Of a DNA stretch of 64,000 nucleotides, positions 1-7,887 are shown piece by piece (within the stretch, counting starts at the first letter, position 1; each line of letters starts with the position of its first letter). Both the position numbers and the translations under genes were made by a program. The notes beneath the pieces are model-generated. The model searched no databases, was not told the origin of the DNA, and saw only the letters and a list, made by a program, of their open reading frames with translations. The DNA comes from Leifsonia soli (GTDB lineage: Bacteria; Actinomycetota; Actinomycetes; Actinomycetales; Microbacteriaceae): positions 3,286,001 through 3,350,000 of the forward strand of contig NZ_JACCBJ010000001.1 in assembly GCF_013408745.1 (NCBI RefSeq), read 5' to 3'.

Positions 1-375
1 GACTGGTCGACCGCGGCCGGCTACCGGCACGGTCAGGAGATCGCCGCGCGGCCCGAGATCACGGCCGTGTTCGCGGCCAACGACCAGATGGCGCTCGGCG
101 TGCTCCGCGCGCTGCACGAGGCCGGCCGCCGCGTGCCGGAGGACGTCAGCGTCGTCGGATTCGACGACATGGCGGAGTCGGACTCCTTCTGGCCGCCGCT
201 GACGACCATCCACCAGGAGTTCGAGGCCATCGGCCGCCGCGCGCTCGAACTGCTCATCGCCGAGATCGAGGCGCGTCCGGAGCCGGTGCGCTCCTCGGTG
301 CTGCACACCCGTCTGGTCGTGCGCGCGAGCACGGCACCGCCGCCGGCCGGGCCGGCTGCCCCGGCAGCCGGCTAG
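1..375 (+). CDS. LacI-family transcriptional regulator, C-terminal part (5' truncated by window edge)
   Basis: The frame is open from base 1, so the gene starts before the window. The 124 visible residues are the end of a LacI/PurR-type periplasmic-binding-protein-like effector domain. FAANDQMALGVLRALHEAG and VSVVGFDDM are the typical motifs of the last sub-domain, followed by the SFWPPLTTIHQ segment that precedes the final helix. The DNA-binding helix-turn-helix lies outside the window. Such proteins usually repress sugar-utilisation genes and are released by a sugar ligand; the ligand cannot be told from this piece. An Ala/Pro-rich tail ends the protein. Its stop codon overlaps the stop codon of a small convergent ORF. 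Confidence 0.9.
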   Translation, partial: DWSTAAGYRHGQEIAARPEITAVFAANDQMALGVLRALHEAGRRVPEDVSVVGFDDMAESDSFWPPLTTIHQEFEAIGRRALELLIAEIEARPEPVRSSVLHTRLVVRASTAPPPAGPAAPAAG

Positions 376-509
376 TTCGGCTCTTCGTCCGTCTCGAGCG
401 ACTCGTCCGCATCCACGAAGTCGTCGTCGGTCTCGGTGGCCTCGGTGGCGGCGGCGGCCTCCGCCTCCGCCAGCTCCTCCGCGTCGTGCTCGTGCCTGTG
501 CCTCGCCAT
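372..509 (-). CDS. Small acidic protein, 45 residues, unknown function
   Basis: An ATG at 509 preceded by AGAGGGG about 6 nt upstream opens a 45-residue frame ending at 372, tail-to-tail with the LacI-family gene and overlapping its stop. The product starts MARHRHEHDAEELAEAEAAA and is then almost entirely Glu, Asp, Ala and Thr, with no predicted membrane segment or cysteine. The good ribosome-binding site and the tidy stop overlap favour a real gene. The biased composition could also be chance in GC-rich DNA. No family is recognised. Confidence 0.45.
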   Translation of the reverse strand: MARHRHEHDAEELAEAEAAAATEATETDDDFVDADESLETDEEPN

Positions 510-573
510 GGTGTCCCCTCTCGACATCTGCATCATAGGAGTCCGCGGTGCGAGCGCATCCTCGACCGACGCC

Positions 574-1662
574 TCAGCGGAACATCATCTTCTCGTACAG
601 GGTGCGTCCCGTGACGTGGTCCGTCAGGTCGTCGAGGGCGATGTCGAGCTCCAGGTCCGCGTTGAAGTCGTAGTACATCGGGTGGTCCCCGGCGTGGAGG
701 GCCTTGGCGATCCCGTGGCGCGGGGTGTGCATGTCGATCGACTCGATCAGAACCGGATTCGTCGCGGTCATCGTGATGGTCCCGCGCTCCGACGCCCACG
801 TCCACTCCATGCGCGTCGGATACGTCTGGTGGCCGGGGCCGTCGACGTCTCCGCTGGTGGCGAGCCGCAGGGGCAGCAGGTCGTCCGTGATGACGCGGTC
901 GGCGGTGGCGAGGTAGAAGGTGGGGATGTTGATCTCCCCGAGACCGAAGAGGCCCTTCGTGGTCATGCGCACGTAGACCACCGTGTAGTCGCCGACGTGG
1001 GCGCGGCCCCAGTACCAGTGGTCGAGGAACGACCCCATGAGGTGGTTGCCCCAGTTGTGGTCGTGGTAGGCGCTGCCCGTGAGCGTGGAGCGCGCGCCAT
1101 CCTGCACGATCGTCGCCGACACCGTGCCGTACGGCACCGGAACGACCCACGCCAGGAAGTGCGTGCGGGCGGAGTCGAAGTAGTTGATCCCGGCACCCGG
1201 ACGCCAGGACGGCGCGGCGCGGTCGATCGTCACGTCGGCGGTGATGCCCTCCGCCTCGATGTGGATGTCGTAGCGGTCGAGGTCGCCGCTGACCGTGTTC
1301 GGACCGATCCGCACATCGCAGCGATCCGGGGAGGCGCTGAACTCGGCCGCGGGGTAGTGCGGCTCGAGGTGCAGCCGGGTGCCGTCGCTGAGCTGCCGGA
1401 TGATGAGCACGCTCGGATCGAGGGGACCGGACGGGTCGGTGTGCGGCTTGTTCGAGAACGTGACGACGAGCGTCGAGCCGTCGTCGAACTGGCAGTCGAA
1501 GTACCACCACTCGAACGTGCTGTCGGCGGTTGCGGCGGCCCGGTAGCCGTCCTCCCAGCCTTCGACGACCGGACCGAGGCCGAGGGCGGCCATGCCCTCT
1601 GCCTGACTGGCGGCCATCTTCTCGCGGACTTCGGGGGTGTCGGGGATGTCGTGCGTCGTCAT
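574..1662 (-). CDS. CrtC/AttH-like lipocalin-fold protein
   Basis: This 362-residue protein resembles the N-terminal domain of CrtC carotenoid 1,2-hydratase and AttH-like proteins, a double lipocalin fold. The segment FEWWYFDCQFDDGSTLVVTF near residues 50-70 and YHDHNWGNHLMGSFLDHWYW in the second half are the family's Trp-rich hallmarks. I chose the ATG at 1662 because the protein then starts MTTHDIPDTPEVREKM; a longer reading frame exists, but its extra 41 residues look non-coding. Family members hydrate or cyclise lipids and polyketides, but no carotenoid genes lie nearby, so the substrate is unknown. It is monocistronic here. Confidence 0.75.
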   Translation of the reverse strand: MTTHDIPDTPEVREKMAASQAEGMAALGLGPVVEGWEDGYRAAATADSTFEWWYFDCQFDDGSTLVVTFSNKPHTDPSGPLDPSVLIIRQLSDGTRLHLEPHYPAAEFSASPDRCDVRIGPNTVSGDLDRYDIHIEAEGITADVTIDRAAPSWRPGAGINYFDSARTHFLAWVVPVPYGTVSATIVQDGARSTLTGSAYHDHNWGNHLMGSFLDHWYWGRAHVGDYTVVYVRMTTKGLFGLGEINIPTFYLATADRVITDDLLPLRLATSGDVDGPGHQTYPTRMEWTWASERGTITMTATNPVLIESIDMHTPRHGIAKALHAGDHPMYYDFNADLELDIALDDLTDHVTGRTLYEKMMFR

Positions 1663-1872
1663 GCAGCCAGGCTGGCGGACCGCGCTCGGCCGGGCAATAA
1701 CCGCATGCGGGGGGCGCGAATGGGCGGCCCGAGCCGTTCCATGCCTGTGCGCGAAGCGAGTCCACTCGCAACGAATCTCCGCCACAAGCGCTCTGCACCT
1801 CTGTCACACCTGCGCGTTCGCCGAGCGCGCAGCGCTTCAACGCCGCCGGATTCCGCGTCTGGAGGCAAAGCA

Positions 1873-1915
1873 AAAGCCCCGCTGTTTCGGCGTTTTGCCT
1901 GTTCAGCGGGGCTTT
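1873..1915 (-). terminator. Rho-independent terminator, originally of tRNA-Arg
   Basis: A 12-bp perfect stem (AAAGCCCCGCTG pairing with CAGCGGGGCTTT) around a 19-nt loop is followed on the minus strand by TTTTGCTTT. It lies 17 bp beyond the orphan copy of the tRNA 3' end at 1933-1947, so it very probably was the terminator of tRNA-Arg before the insertion sequence separated the two by 1.3 kb. Confidence 0.75.
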
Positions 1916-1932
1916 CGTCACTGTCTCAACCA

Positions 1933-1947
1933 GTGTGCGCCACGAGG
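1933..1947. repeat. Left target-site duplication of the IS (orphan tRNA-Arg 3' end)
   Basis: GTGTGCGCCACGAGG directly abuts the left terminal inverted repeat and is repeated exactly at 3249-3263 beyond the right end. Twelve of the bases are the 3' end of tRNA-Arg. A 15-bp duplication is within the range known for IS481-type elements. Confidence 0.9.
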
Positions 1948-2019
1948 TGTCTGGGTTCACGACATAGGTCTCAGTTGATAGGTCCCTGGTGAGTCGGGAC
2001 ATGCGTCACAGTCGGTGGC

Positions 2020-3209
2020 ATGTCGAAGGCTCGGGTCGCCGTGATGAAGATCGTGTCCAAGCAGCTGACCGTGACGGCGGCAGCAGCCGAGTACGGGTTC
2101 TCCCGCCGGCACCTGCACCGCCTCCTGGCCCGTTACCGTGACGGCGGTCTGGACGCGGTCGAGCCCCGCTCCCGAGCCCCGCACACCAGCCCGCAGCGAA
2201 CCACGGACGAAGTCCGGGAACGGATCCTGCAATTGCGAGCTGAACTGAGCGGAAACGGGTTGGATGCCGGCCCGGTCACCATCGCCTGGCACCTGGAACA
2301 GGAGAACCTGCAGGCTCCATCGACCTCGACGATCCGCCGCATCCTCCACACCGCCGGACTGATCGTCCCGGAACCCCGGAAACGGCCCCGCTCCTCCTAC
2401 CTCCGCTTTGAAGCCGAGCAACCGAACGAGACCTGGCAGTCCGACTTCACCCACTGGCGCCTGGCCGACGGCACCGATATCGAGATCCTGAACTGGCTGG
2501 ATGACCACTCCCGCTACCTGCTGGCCTGCACCGCCCACCGGCCGGTCACCGGCGATGACGTGGTCGCCACCTTCCTGACCGCGACCGAACAGCACGGCAT
2601 CCCCGCCTCCACCCTCACCGACAACGGACGCGTCTACACCGCCCGATTCGGCGGCGGCCGCAACGCCTTCGAATACCTGCTCCCCCTCCTCGGCGTCACC
2701 CAGAAGAACGGCTCACCAAACCACCCGCAAACCCAAGGCAAGATCGAACGCTTCCACCAAACCTCAAACGCTGGCTCAGCGCACACCCCGCCGCCCGCAC
2801 CCTGACCGAGCTCCAGACCCAGCTCGATGCGTTCCGGGAGCACTACAACCAACACCGCCCCCACCGCGCCCTGAACCGGTCAACACCCGGACAGGCCTAC
2901 CGCGCCACCCCGAAAGCTCTTCCCGCCGAGACCCGCACCCCCGGCCACTACCGCATCCGCTACGACCTCGTCGGCACCAACGGCAAAGTCAGCCTCCGCA
3001 GAGCCGGCCGCATGCACCACCTCGGCATCGGCTACCAACACCGCGGCACCCGCATCCTCGCCCTCGCCGACGACAACACCGTCACCGTCATCGCCCTCCA
3101 CACCGGCGAGGTCCTCTCCACCCACCTCATCGACCCCGCCCGCAGCTACTGGCGCAACAACGAAAAAGCCCCCGGCCGATGGCCGAGGGCTACTTCACGT
3201 GAGACCTAA
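2020..3209 (+). pseudogene. IS481-family DDE transposase, frameshifted
   Basis: The first frame (2020-2805) codes a helix-turn-helix region and an rve integrase core. The expected acidic residues are in QSDFTHW (Asp), LTDNGRVY (Asp) and GKIERFHQT (Glu). Just after the catalytic Glu the frame is lost: reading must step back one base at about 2763 to continue as LKRWLSAHPAARTLTELQ and on to the stop at 3207-3209. Joined, the product would be about 396 residues. IS481 transposases are normally encoded in one frame, so a one-base deletion (inactive copy) or a sequencing error is likelier than programmed frameshifting. An intact copy elsewhere could still move it. Confidence 0.88.
3163..3191 (-). 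terminator. Inward-facing terminator inside the IS right end
   Basis: The bases encoding the transposase C-terminus also form an 11-bp stem with one mismatch, a 3-nt loop, and, on the minus strand, a GGGGGCTTTTTC tail. It would stop transcription entering the IS from the right. After this insertion that means transcripts running out of tRNA-Arg, so it probably replaces the displaced tRNA terminator. Confidence 0.6.
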
Positions 3210-3248
3210 CTCGCGACTCAGGTGAGACCTATGTCGCGACTCAAGACA

Positions 3249-3263
3249 GTGTGCGCCACGAGG
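3249..3263. repeat. Right target-site duplication of the IS
   Basis: This is an exact copy of the 15 bases at 1933-1947, starting one base after the right inverted repeat. It supplies the last 12 bases of the functional tRNA-Arg gene. Confidence 0.9.
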
Positions 3264-3324
3264 GATTCGAACCCCCAACCTTCTGATCCGTAGTCAGATG
3301 CTCTATCCGTTGAGCTAGTGGCGC
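3252..3324 (-). tRNA. tRNA-Arg (anticodon ACG)
   Basis: This is a 73-nt cloverleaf read on the minus strand. It has a 7-bp acceptor stem (GCGCCAC with GTGGCGC), D-arm GCTC/GAGC, anticodon stem TCTGA/TCAGA around loop CTACGGA, T-arm with TTCGAAT, and discriminator A. The anticodon is ACG (inosine-modified in bacteria), reading CGN arginine codons. CCA is not encoded. The IS lies 3 bp downstream, but the target duplication restores the complete 3' end, so the gene should still be functional. Confidence 0.95.
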
Positions 3325-3352
3325 ATGACCCGCACGCGGACCGGATACGAGC

Positions 3353-3739
3353 TTACATGACGGCATCCAAGACCGCCAATTGGCGGCGCAGGGCGACCTG
3401 CCGGTACGACGTCTCGATCAGTTCGGAGGTCTCGGACCAGTCCTGCGCGTCGCGGTCGAGGTCGATGGCCAGCCAGCCGCTCGGCCCCCAGTATTTCGGG
3501 ACGAACACCCGCGGGTCCTCGCGCCAGGCCGGCGCCTCCACCGGATCGGGCTTGAACACCAGGGTGTCCGGACGGTCCATCGACGCGCCGAGCACGGCGA
3601 ACGCGCGGCCCTTCTCCCCGGCCTTCCACGACGGCCGGCCGTGGTTCAGCGTCTCGACCGCCTCGGGAAGCCGCAGGCTCAGCGCACGAATGCGCTCCAC
3701 GAGCACATCGCCATCGTCGAAGAGCAGGGGATGCTCCAT
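3353..3739 (-). CDS. MmcQ/YjbR-family protein
   Basis: This 128-residue protein of the YjbR/CyaY-like fold has the family pattern of an N-terminal helix (IRALSLRLPEAVETLNHGRPSW), then KAGEKGRAFAVL, LVFKPDPVE and GWLAIDLD. Function is unknown; family members are often described as possible DNA-binding or nucleotide-related proteins. A GGAGG site serves either the ATG at 3739 or the GTG one codon earlier (3742). It begins 17 bp after the dienelactone hydrolase stop and is probably in one operon with it. Confidence 0.85.
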   Translation of the reverse strand: MEHPLLFDDGDVLVERIRALSLRLPEAVETLNHGRPSWKAGEKGRAFAVLGASMDRPDTLVFKPDPVEAPAWREDPRVFVPKYWGPSGWLAIDLDRDAQDWSETSELIETSYRQVALRRQLAVLDAVM

Positions 3740-3755
3740 CACCCGGCCCCTCCGC

Positions 3756-4535
3756 TCACCGGAACACCTCGTCCAGGAAGCAGACGAGCTCCCGCCAGCT
3801 CCGCGCATCCGCGAGCGGGCGGTAGCGGTCGGTGCCCGGGATGGTGAACGCGTGGGGCGCCCCGGAGTACGTTGTCACCTGCCAGTCGACGTGCGGCGCG
3901 CCGCGCAGCTCCTGCTGGAACGCGACCACCGCCTCGTCGGGCACGACCGGGTCGTCTCCGCCGGTCAGCACCAGCAGGGATGCGGCGATCTGTGCCGCAT
4001 CGGACGGGTCGTGCGCGATCAGGCCGCCGTGGAACGAGACGACCCCGCGGGCCGGGGCCCCGGTGCGCGCGAACTCCAGCGCCGCCGTCCCGCCGAAGCA
4101 GTAGCCGATCACGGCCAGGCGCGCGGGGTCGACAGCCGGATGCTGCTGCAGCCAGCCGAAGCCGGCGGCGACCCGTGCGCGGAGGAGCGCCAGGTCGTTG
4201 TAGTACTTCCCGGCCTCCGCGGGGGCCGCGTCTCCCGCGGGACGCACGCCGGCCCCGTAGAGGTCGGCGGCGAAGGCCACATACCCGGACCGCGCCAGCA
4301 TCTGGGCGCGCATCCGCACGTTGTCGCCGACCCCGTGCCAGTCGTGCAGCACCAGCACCGCCGGGCGCCGCTCGTCCGCCTGGACATCGCGCGCGAGGTA
4401 GCCCTCGAGGGGAGTCCCCTCATGGTCGTACGCCACCGTCTCGGCCTCGATGACCGAGTGCTCGCCGATCGGGACCTGCTCGAGCAGTGTCTGGAAGGCG
4501 GGGGCGAGAGCGGGCGACGGTGTGTCGTTCGTCAC
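3756..4535 (-). CDS. Dienelactone hydrolase family protein
   Basis: This is a 259-residue alpha/beta hydrolase. The nucleophile elbow VIGYCFGGT places a cysteine at residue 146, as in dienelactone hydrolases; the acid is in TGGDDPVVPD (about 195) and the base is His 228 in SGAPHAFTIPG. LHDWHGVGDNVRM is the conserved region after the first strands. The enzyme hydrolyses lactone or ester bonds in the cytoplasm. No chlorocatechol pathway genes are nearby, so the physiological substrate is unknown. The start is a GTG with AGGAG upstream. It is the first gene of a two-gene operon with the YjbR protein. Confidence 0.9.
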   Translation of the reverse strand: MTNDTPSPALAPAFQTLLEQVPIGEHSVIEAETVAYDHEGTPLEGYLARDVQADERRPAVLVLHDWHGVGDNVRMRAQMLARSGYVAFAADLYGAGVRPAGDAAPAEAGKYYNDLALLRARVAAGFGWLQQHPAVDPARLAVIGYCFGGTAALEFARTGAPARGVVSFHGGLIAHDPSDAAQIAASLLVLTGGDDPVVPDEAVVAFQQELRGAPHVDWQVTTYSGAPHAFTIPGTDRYRPLADARSWRELVCFLDEVFR

Positions 4536-4705
4536 AGGGCGGCTCCTGGGTCGTCACGTCACGCGGACGGCAGGCGCCGTCGGCGGCCGGGTCTGCTGTG
4601 AAGTGGTCGCGGGATGCGCGCGGGAGCCTTCGGTGCGGGTCGGGTTCCCACAGGTTCACACTACCGCGGGTTCCCCCGGGGCACGACGGACGTACGATGG
4701 GCCAC

Positions 4706-4999
4706 ATGGCCACGGAGTTCAGCGATCAGACGGATGCGAGCCGCTACGCGATGCACGTCGACGGCGAGCTGGTCGGCGTGCTCGACTACCGCATCCTCGG
4801 CGACTCCATCTCGCTGACGCGGGCCTTCACCGTGCCGCACCACCGCGGAAAGGGGTACGCGGCCCAGCTCGTCGAGTACGCGGTCGGCGAGATCGAGAAG
4901 GGCGGCACGCTACGGATCGTGCCGATGTGCTGGTACGTGGCCGACTGGTTCGAGGCGCACCCGGACCGCGCTGCGCTGCTGCAGCGCCGAGCGGGCTGA
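4706..4999 (+). CDS. YjdJ-type GNAT acetyltransferase domain protein
   Basis: This 97-residue protein belongs to the short GNAT-like family (YjdJ/COG2388). It has an N-terminal strand pair (YAMHVDGELVGVLDYRIL), an acetyl-CoA loop region FTVPHHRGKGYAAQLVEYA and the signature PMCWYVADWFEAHPD. Members are single-domain and may bind acetyl-CoA; substrates are unknown. ATG at 4706 is used; an ATG three codons earlier (4697) is equally possible. It ends 7 bp before the next gene, probably co-transcribed. Confidence 0.85.
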   Translation: MATEFSDQTDASRYAMHVDGELVGVLDYRILGDSISLTRAFTVPHHRGKGYAAQLVEYAVGEIEKGGTLRIVPMCWYVADWFEAHPDRAALLQRRAG

Positions 5000-5006
5000 C
5001 GCCCCG

Positions 5007-6008
5007 ATGACCGGGGAGGGCTCGGCAGATCCCTCGCGTCTCGTCGCGCGGGTGTCGCGGTTCGGCGATCCCACGGCCATGGTGCTCGCGCGGGAGCCCG
5101 TGCGGCCCCCGCGGGGCAACGAGGTCGTCGTGCGGGTGACGCACGCCTCCCTGGGGGCGACGGATGTGCTGGCCCGCCGCGGCGGGTACGTGCTGCAGCC
5201 GGCTCCCGGCTTCATCACCGGGTACGACTTCGTCGGCGAACTCGTCACCGAATCGGCCGTGTCGGTCGCCCTCGGGCTGCGCGTCGGCTCCCGGGTGGTC
5301 GCCGCGCTTCCCCGGATGGGCGCCCACGCGACGTTCGTGACGGTTGCTCCGACGCTGCTCGTCGCGCTTCCCCCGACCCTCGATCCGGCTGCAGCCGCGG
5401 TGCTGCCGCTCGACGGGGTGACCGCCGCCCACGCTCTCGACCTCGCCGGCCCGGGCCGCAGCATCCTGGTGCAGGGCGCGTCCGGAGCGGTCGGCATGCT
5501 CGCCGCCCAGCTGGCCCTGCGCTCCGGCCGGACCGTCGTGGGCACGGCGTCCGCGCGCAGCGCCGACGCGATCGGCGATCTCGGCATCCCCCTGATCGAC
5601 TACTCCGCTCCCGACTGGCCCGCCCGCGTCCGGGAGGCGGCGGAGGGACCGGTGGATGCGGCGATCGACCACACCGGCTCGCCGCGGGTCCGCGAGACGC
5701 TGGCAACGGACGGGATGCTGGTCCGCACGGCCTTCGCCGGGCGCTCGGGTCACGAACGCGCCGACGCCGTCCGCGGGTTCGCGCGCGCGGCGCGCAACCG
5801 GTCGGAGCGGATCTGCAGCGCGCCGCTGTTCATCGCGACCCGTCGCATGGCCTACCGACGCCTGCTCGCGTCGCTCCTCGCCGACGTGGCGGACGGCGGC
5901 CTGCGCACGGCGGAGCCGACCCTGTTCCCGCTCGCGGAGGTCTGGGAGGCGCAGCGTGCCGCCGAGTCCGCGCCGCCGGGGCGCAAGGTCGTCCTCACGA
6001 TGGTCTGA
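5007..6008 (+). CDS. Quinone oxidoreductase-like MDR protein
   Basis: This is a 333-residue medium-chain dehydrogenase/reductase of the zinc-free quinone reductase type. The N-terminal GroES-like domain carries the PxxGxEV-type segment (PPRGNEVVVRVTHASLGATD). The Rossmann domain has ILVQGASGAVGMLAAQLA near residue 155, the NADPH-binding motif. Zinc-ligand cysteines are absent. It likely reduces quinones or enones with NADPH in the cytoplasm. It follows the GNAT gene by 7 bp. Confidence 0.87.
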   Translation: MTGEGSADPSRLVARVSRFGDPTAMVLAREPVRPPRGNEVVVRVTHASLGATDVLARRGGYVLQPAPGFITGYDFVGELVTESAVSVALGLRVGSRVVAALPRMGAHATFVTVAPTLLVALPPTLDPAAAAVLPLDGVTAAHALDLAGPGRSILVQGASGAVGMLAAQLALRSGRTVVGTASARSADAIGDLGIPLIDYSAPDWPARVREAAEGPVDAAIDHTGSPRVRETLATDGMLVRTAFAGRSGHERADAVRGFARAARNRSERICSAPLFIATRRMAYRRLLASLLADVADGGLRTAEPTLFPLAEVWEAQRAAESAPPGRKVVLTMV

Positions 6009-6014
6009 CCCGCG

Positions 6015-6380
6015 TCAGAAGGCGAACATCTGCCCCAGCACGACCACGGCGATGATGAAGAGGACGACGATCCCGCCGATGGTGACGACCGCCCTGGCGG
6101 ACAGGCGCGCGATCCCGAACCCGACGAGGAACGGCAGAGCCAGGCAGCCGAGAGCGAGCACCCACCAGAAGGCCGCGTAGCCCGACGCCGATGCCGACTC
6201 CAGGCGCCCGCCGAACAGCTTCTGCGTCGTGGGATGTGTCGCGAACGCGATGCAGGCCGACAGCGGATACGCGATCAGCACCGCGGTGATGAGTCCGGCG
6301 AACGCCCCCCAGAGTCCCCGTTTGTCACCCAGCTGGAGCGTCTCCTCGTGGTGCGGCCCTTGGCGGCTCTTCGTGCTCAT
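6015..6380 (-). CDS. Small membrane protein, three TM segments
   Basis: This 121-residue protein has a charged N-terminus and three hydrophobic spans: LITAVLIAYPLSACIAFA, YAAFWWVLALGCLALPFLVG and a C-terminal VVTIGGIVVLFIIAVVVLG. No family is recognised. The start is the ATG giving MSTKSRQG; longer readings upstream look non-coding. It is convergent with the quinone reductase gene, 6 bp apart. Confidence 0.7.
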   Translation of the reverse strand: MSTKSRQGPHHEETLQLGDKRGLWGAFAGLITAVLIAYPLSACIAFATHPTTQKLFGGRLESASASGYAAFWWVLALGCLALPFLVGFGIARLSARAVVTIGGIVVLFIIAVVVLGQMFAF

Positions 6381-6442
6381 GGCGCACAGCATAGCCAGCG
6401 GCCGGGCCGCCGGGAACGCAGCAGGCCGGCGCCCGCCCGTCG

Positions 6443-6667
6443 TCAGAAGTCGTCGTCGGAGCCGATGACGACCGGTACGCACTCGGAGAAGCGGTACCGG
6501 ATCAGCTCCGGCCAGAGCGTCGCATCGCAGAGGTCGAACACATCCATCACGGCGGCGCCCCCGATGTGCGAGGGCAGATGCAGCTCGAAGGGCGGCTCGC
6601 TCGTGCGCTCGAACTCGATCTCGAAGGCGACATCGTCGCGCTCCAGCACGGCGAGCACGGTCTCCAT
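6443..6667 (-). CDS. Conserved-looking small protein, 74 residues, unknown
   Basis: A strong ribosome-binding site (GGAGG, 5 nt before the ATG) precedes a 74-residue soluble protein beginning METVLAVLERDDVAFEIEFE. It has one cysteine and an acidic end (GSDDDF). No domain is recognised. It lies upstream of the small membrane-protein gene on the same strand, 62 bp away, and may share its transcript. Confidence 0.65.
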   Translation of the reverse strand: METVLAVLERDDVAFEIEFERTSEPPFELHLPSHIGGAAVMDVFDLCDATLWPELIRYRFSECVPVVIGSDDDF

Positions 6668-6827
6668 GGTGGCCTCCTTCGACGGATGGATCGTGTGCTC
6701 CCACCGTTACGCCCGGTCGCCGCCGTGGCAAGCCCCGACATGAAGCGGATGCGGGGAACCGCTGGCAGCATCTTTTCTGGCACTCCGTGTCATAATCAGC
6801 TCACACTCCGACGAGGAAGGGACGACG

Positions 6828-7838
6828 ATGACCGAATCGAAGCCGCTGACGGCGCACAGCACCATCGGCGAATGGCTGGATCACCCGGAGGGCGCTCCGC
6901 TCATCCAGGGGCTCCTCGCTCAGGCGGGAGTCGGCGAGGAGATGCTCGCGCCGGTGCGCGGCCTGCCGCTCCAGCAGTTGGTGGCGCTCAGCCAGGGCCA
7001 GCTGCCGCAGTCCGTCGTCGACGATCTGGTGCTGCAGGCCAACGGCGGCATCATGCCGGAGGACGTGGAGACCGGTTGGGTCGAGAAGGTCACCCCCGGC
7101 CGCTTCGACGGCCGCACGGTGATCGTCACCGGCGCAGCGTCGGGCATCGGGCGGGCGACCGCCTCCCGCATCGCCAGGGAAGGCGGACGGGTGATCGCGG
7201 TCGACATCTCCGCGGAGCGTCTGGACGACCTCGCCGCCGGATTCCCCGCCGGCACAGTGACCACCGTGGTCGGCGACATCACGAAGCAGGACGACATCGA
7301 CGCCATCGTCGCCGCCGCCGGCGACCGCATCGACGCGCTGGCCAACATCGCCGGGGTCAACGACGACTTCTCGCCGGCGCACGAGACCTCCGACGCCGTG
7401 TGGGAGCGCACCATCGGCATCAACCTGACCGGCGGGTTCAAGCTGACCCGCGCCGTGCTCCCCGCGATGCTGCGGGCCGGGGCCGGCTCGATCGTGAACG
7501 TGGCCTCGGAGGCCGGTCTCCGCGGCAACGCCTCCGGCACCGCATACACCGTCTCCAAGCACGGCGTCGTCGGCCTCACCCGCAGCACCGCGTTCATGTA
7601 CGGCCCGCAGGGCATCCGCGTCAACGCCGTGGCTCCGGGGGGAGTGGCCACCGGTATCCCGATGCCCGCGCACCCGTCGGAGTCCGGGACCGCCCGGCTC
7701 ACCCCGTTCCAGCAGCAGATCCCGACCATCGCGACGGCCGAGCAGCTGGCGGCGTCGATCACGTTCCTGCTCAGCGACGACGGCGTCAACATCAACGGCG
7801 CCGTGCTGCCGAGCGACGGCGGGTGGTCGGTTCAGTAG
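6828..7838 (+). CDS. Short-chain dehydrogenase/reductase with N-terminal helical extension
   Basis: Residues about 95-336 are a classical SDR: cofactor loop VTGAASGIGRATA, NNAG-equivalent ANIAGVND, catalytic Ser in VNVASEAG, and YTVSKHG with Tyr and Lys. VAVDIS after strand 2 (Asp) favours NAD over NADP. The first ~85 residues (STIGEWLDHPEGAPLIQGLL and RGLPLQQLVALSQGQL) are not part of an SDR. They resemble the short helical tail found at the C-terminus of many actinobacterial GH3 glycosidases. The gene has AGGAAGGGA before the ATG and is monocistronic. The substrate is unknown, perhaps a sugar or steroid-like alcohol. Confidence 0.88.
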   Translation: MTESKPLTAHSTIGEWLDHPEGAPLIQGLLAQAGVGEEMLAPVRGLPLQQLVALSQGQLPQSVVDDLVLQANGGIMPEDVETGWVEKVTPGRFDGRTVIVTGAASGIGRATASRIAREGGRVIAVDISAERLDDLAAGFPAGTVTTVVGDITKQDDIDAIVAAAGDRIDALANIAGVNDDFSPAHETSDAVWERTIGINLTGGFKLTRAVLPAMLRAGAGSIVNVASEAGLRGNASGTAYTVSKHGVVGLTRSTAFMYGPQGIRVNAVAPGGVATGIPMPAHPSESGTARLTPFQQQIPTIATAEQLAASITFLLSDDGVNINGAVLPSDGGWSVQ

Positions 7839-7887
7839 CAGGCATCCCGGGTACACCCGGTGACCGCGACCGGATACCGTTTCTGCT

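Larger units (their letters stand above)
1948..3248 (+). mobile_element. IS481-family insertion sequence, 1301 bp
   Basis: The element has imperfect ~31-bp terminal inverted repeats starting TGTCT. The longest identical block is CGACATAGGTCTCA, present at about 1960-1973 and, inverted, near the right end. The right end carries a tandem duplication of the subterminal site, about 22 bp each at 3199-3220 and 3222-3243. A single transposase gene fills it, broken by a frameshift. The flanking 15-bp direct repeats are perfect, which indicates simple transposition and no later recombination. The target is the T-arm/acceptor end of tRNA-Arg. Confidence 0.93.

Noticed and set aside
436..1992. Plus-strand open frame of 518 codons across the lipocalin-like gene
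   Set aside because: Low-complexity Arg/Val composition and opposite to a clear CrtC-like protein; shadow.
1931..3263. tRNA-end direct repeats as att sites of an integrated island
   Set aside because: The repeats abut IS inverted repeats exactly and the interval holds only the IS; no integrase of the tyrosine type is present. They are a 15-bp target duplication.
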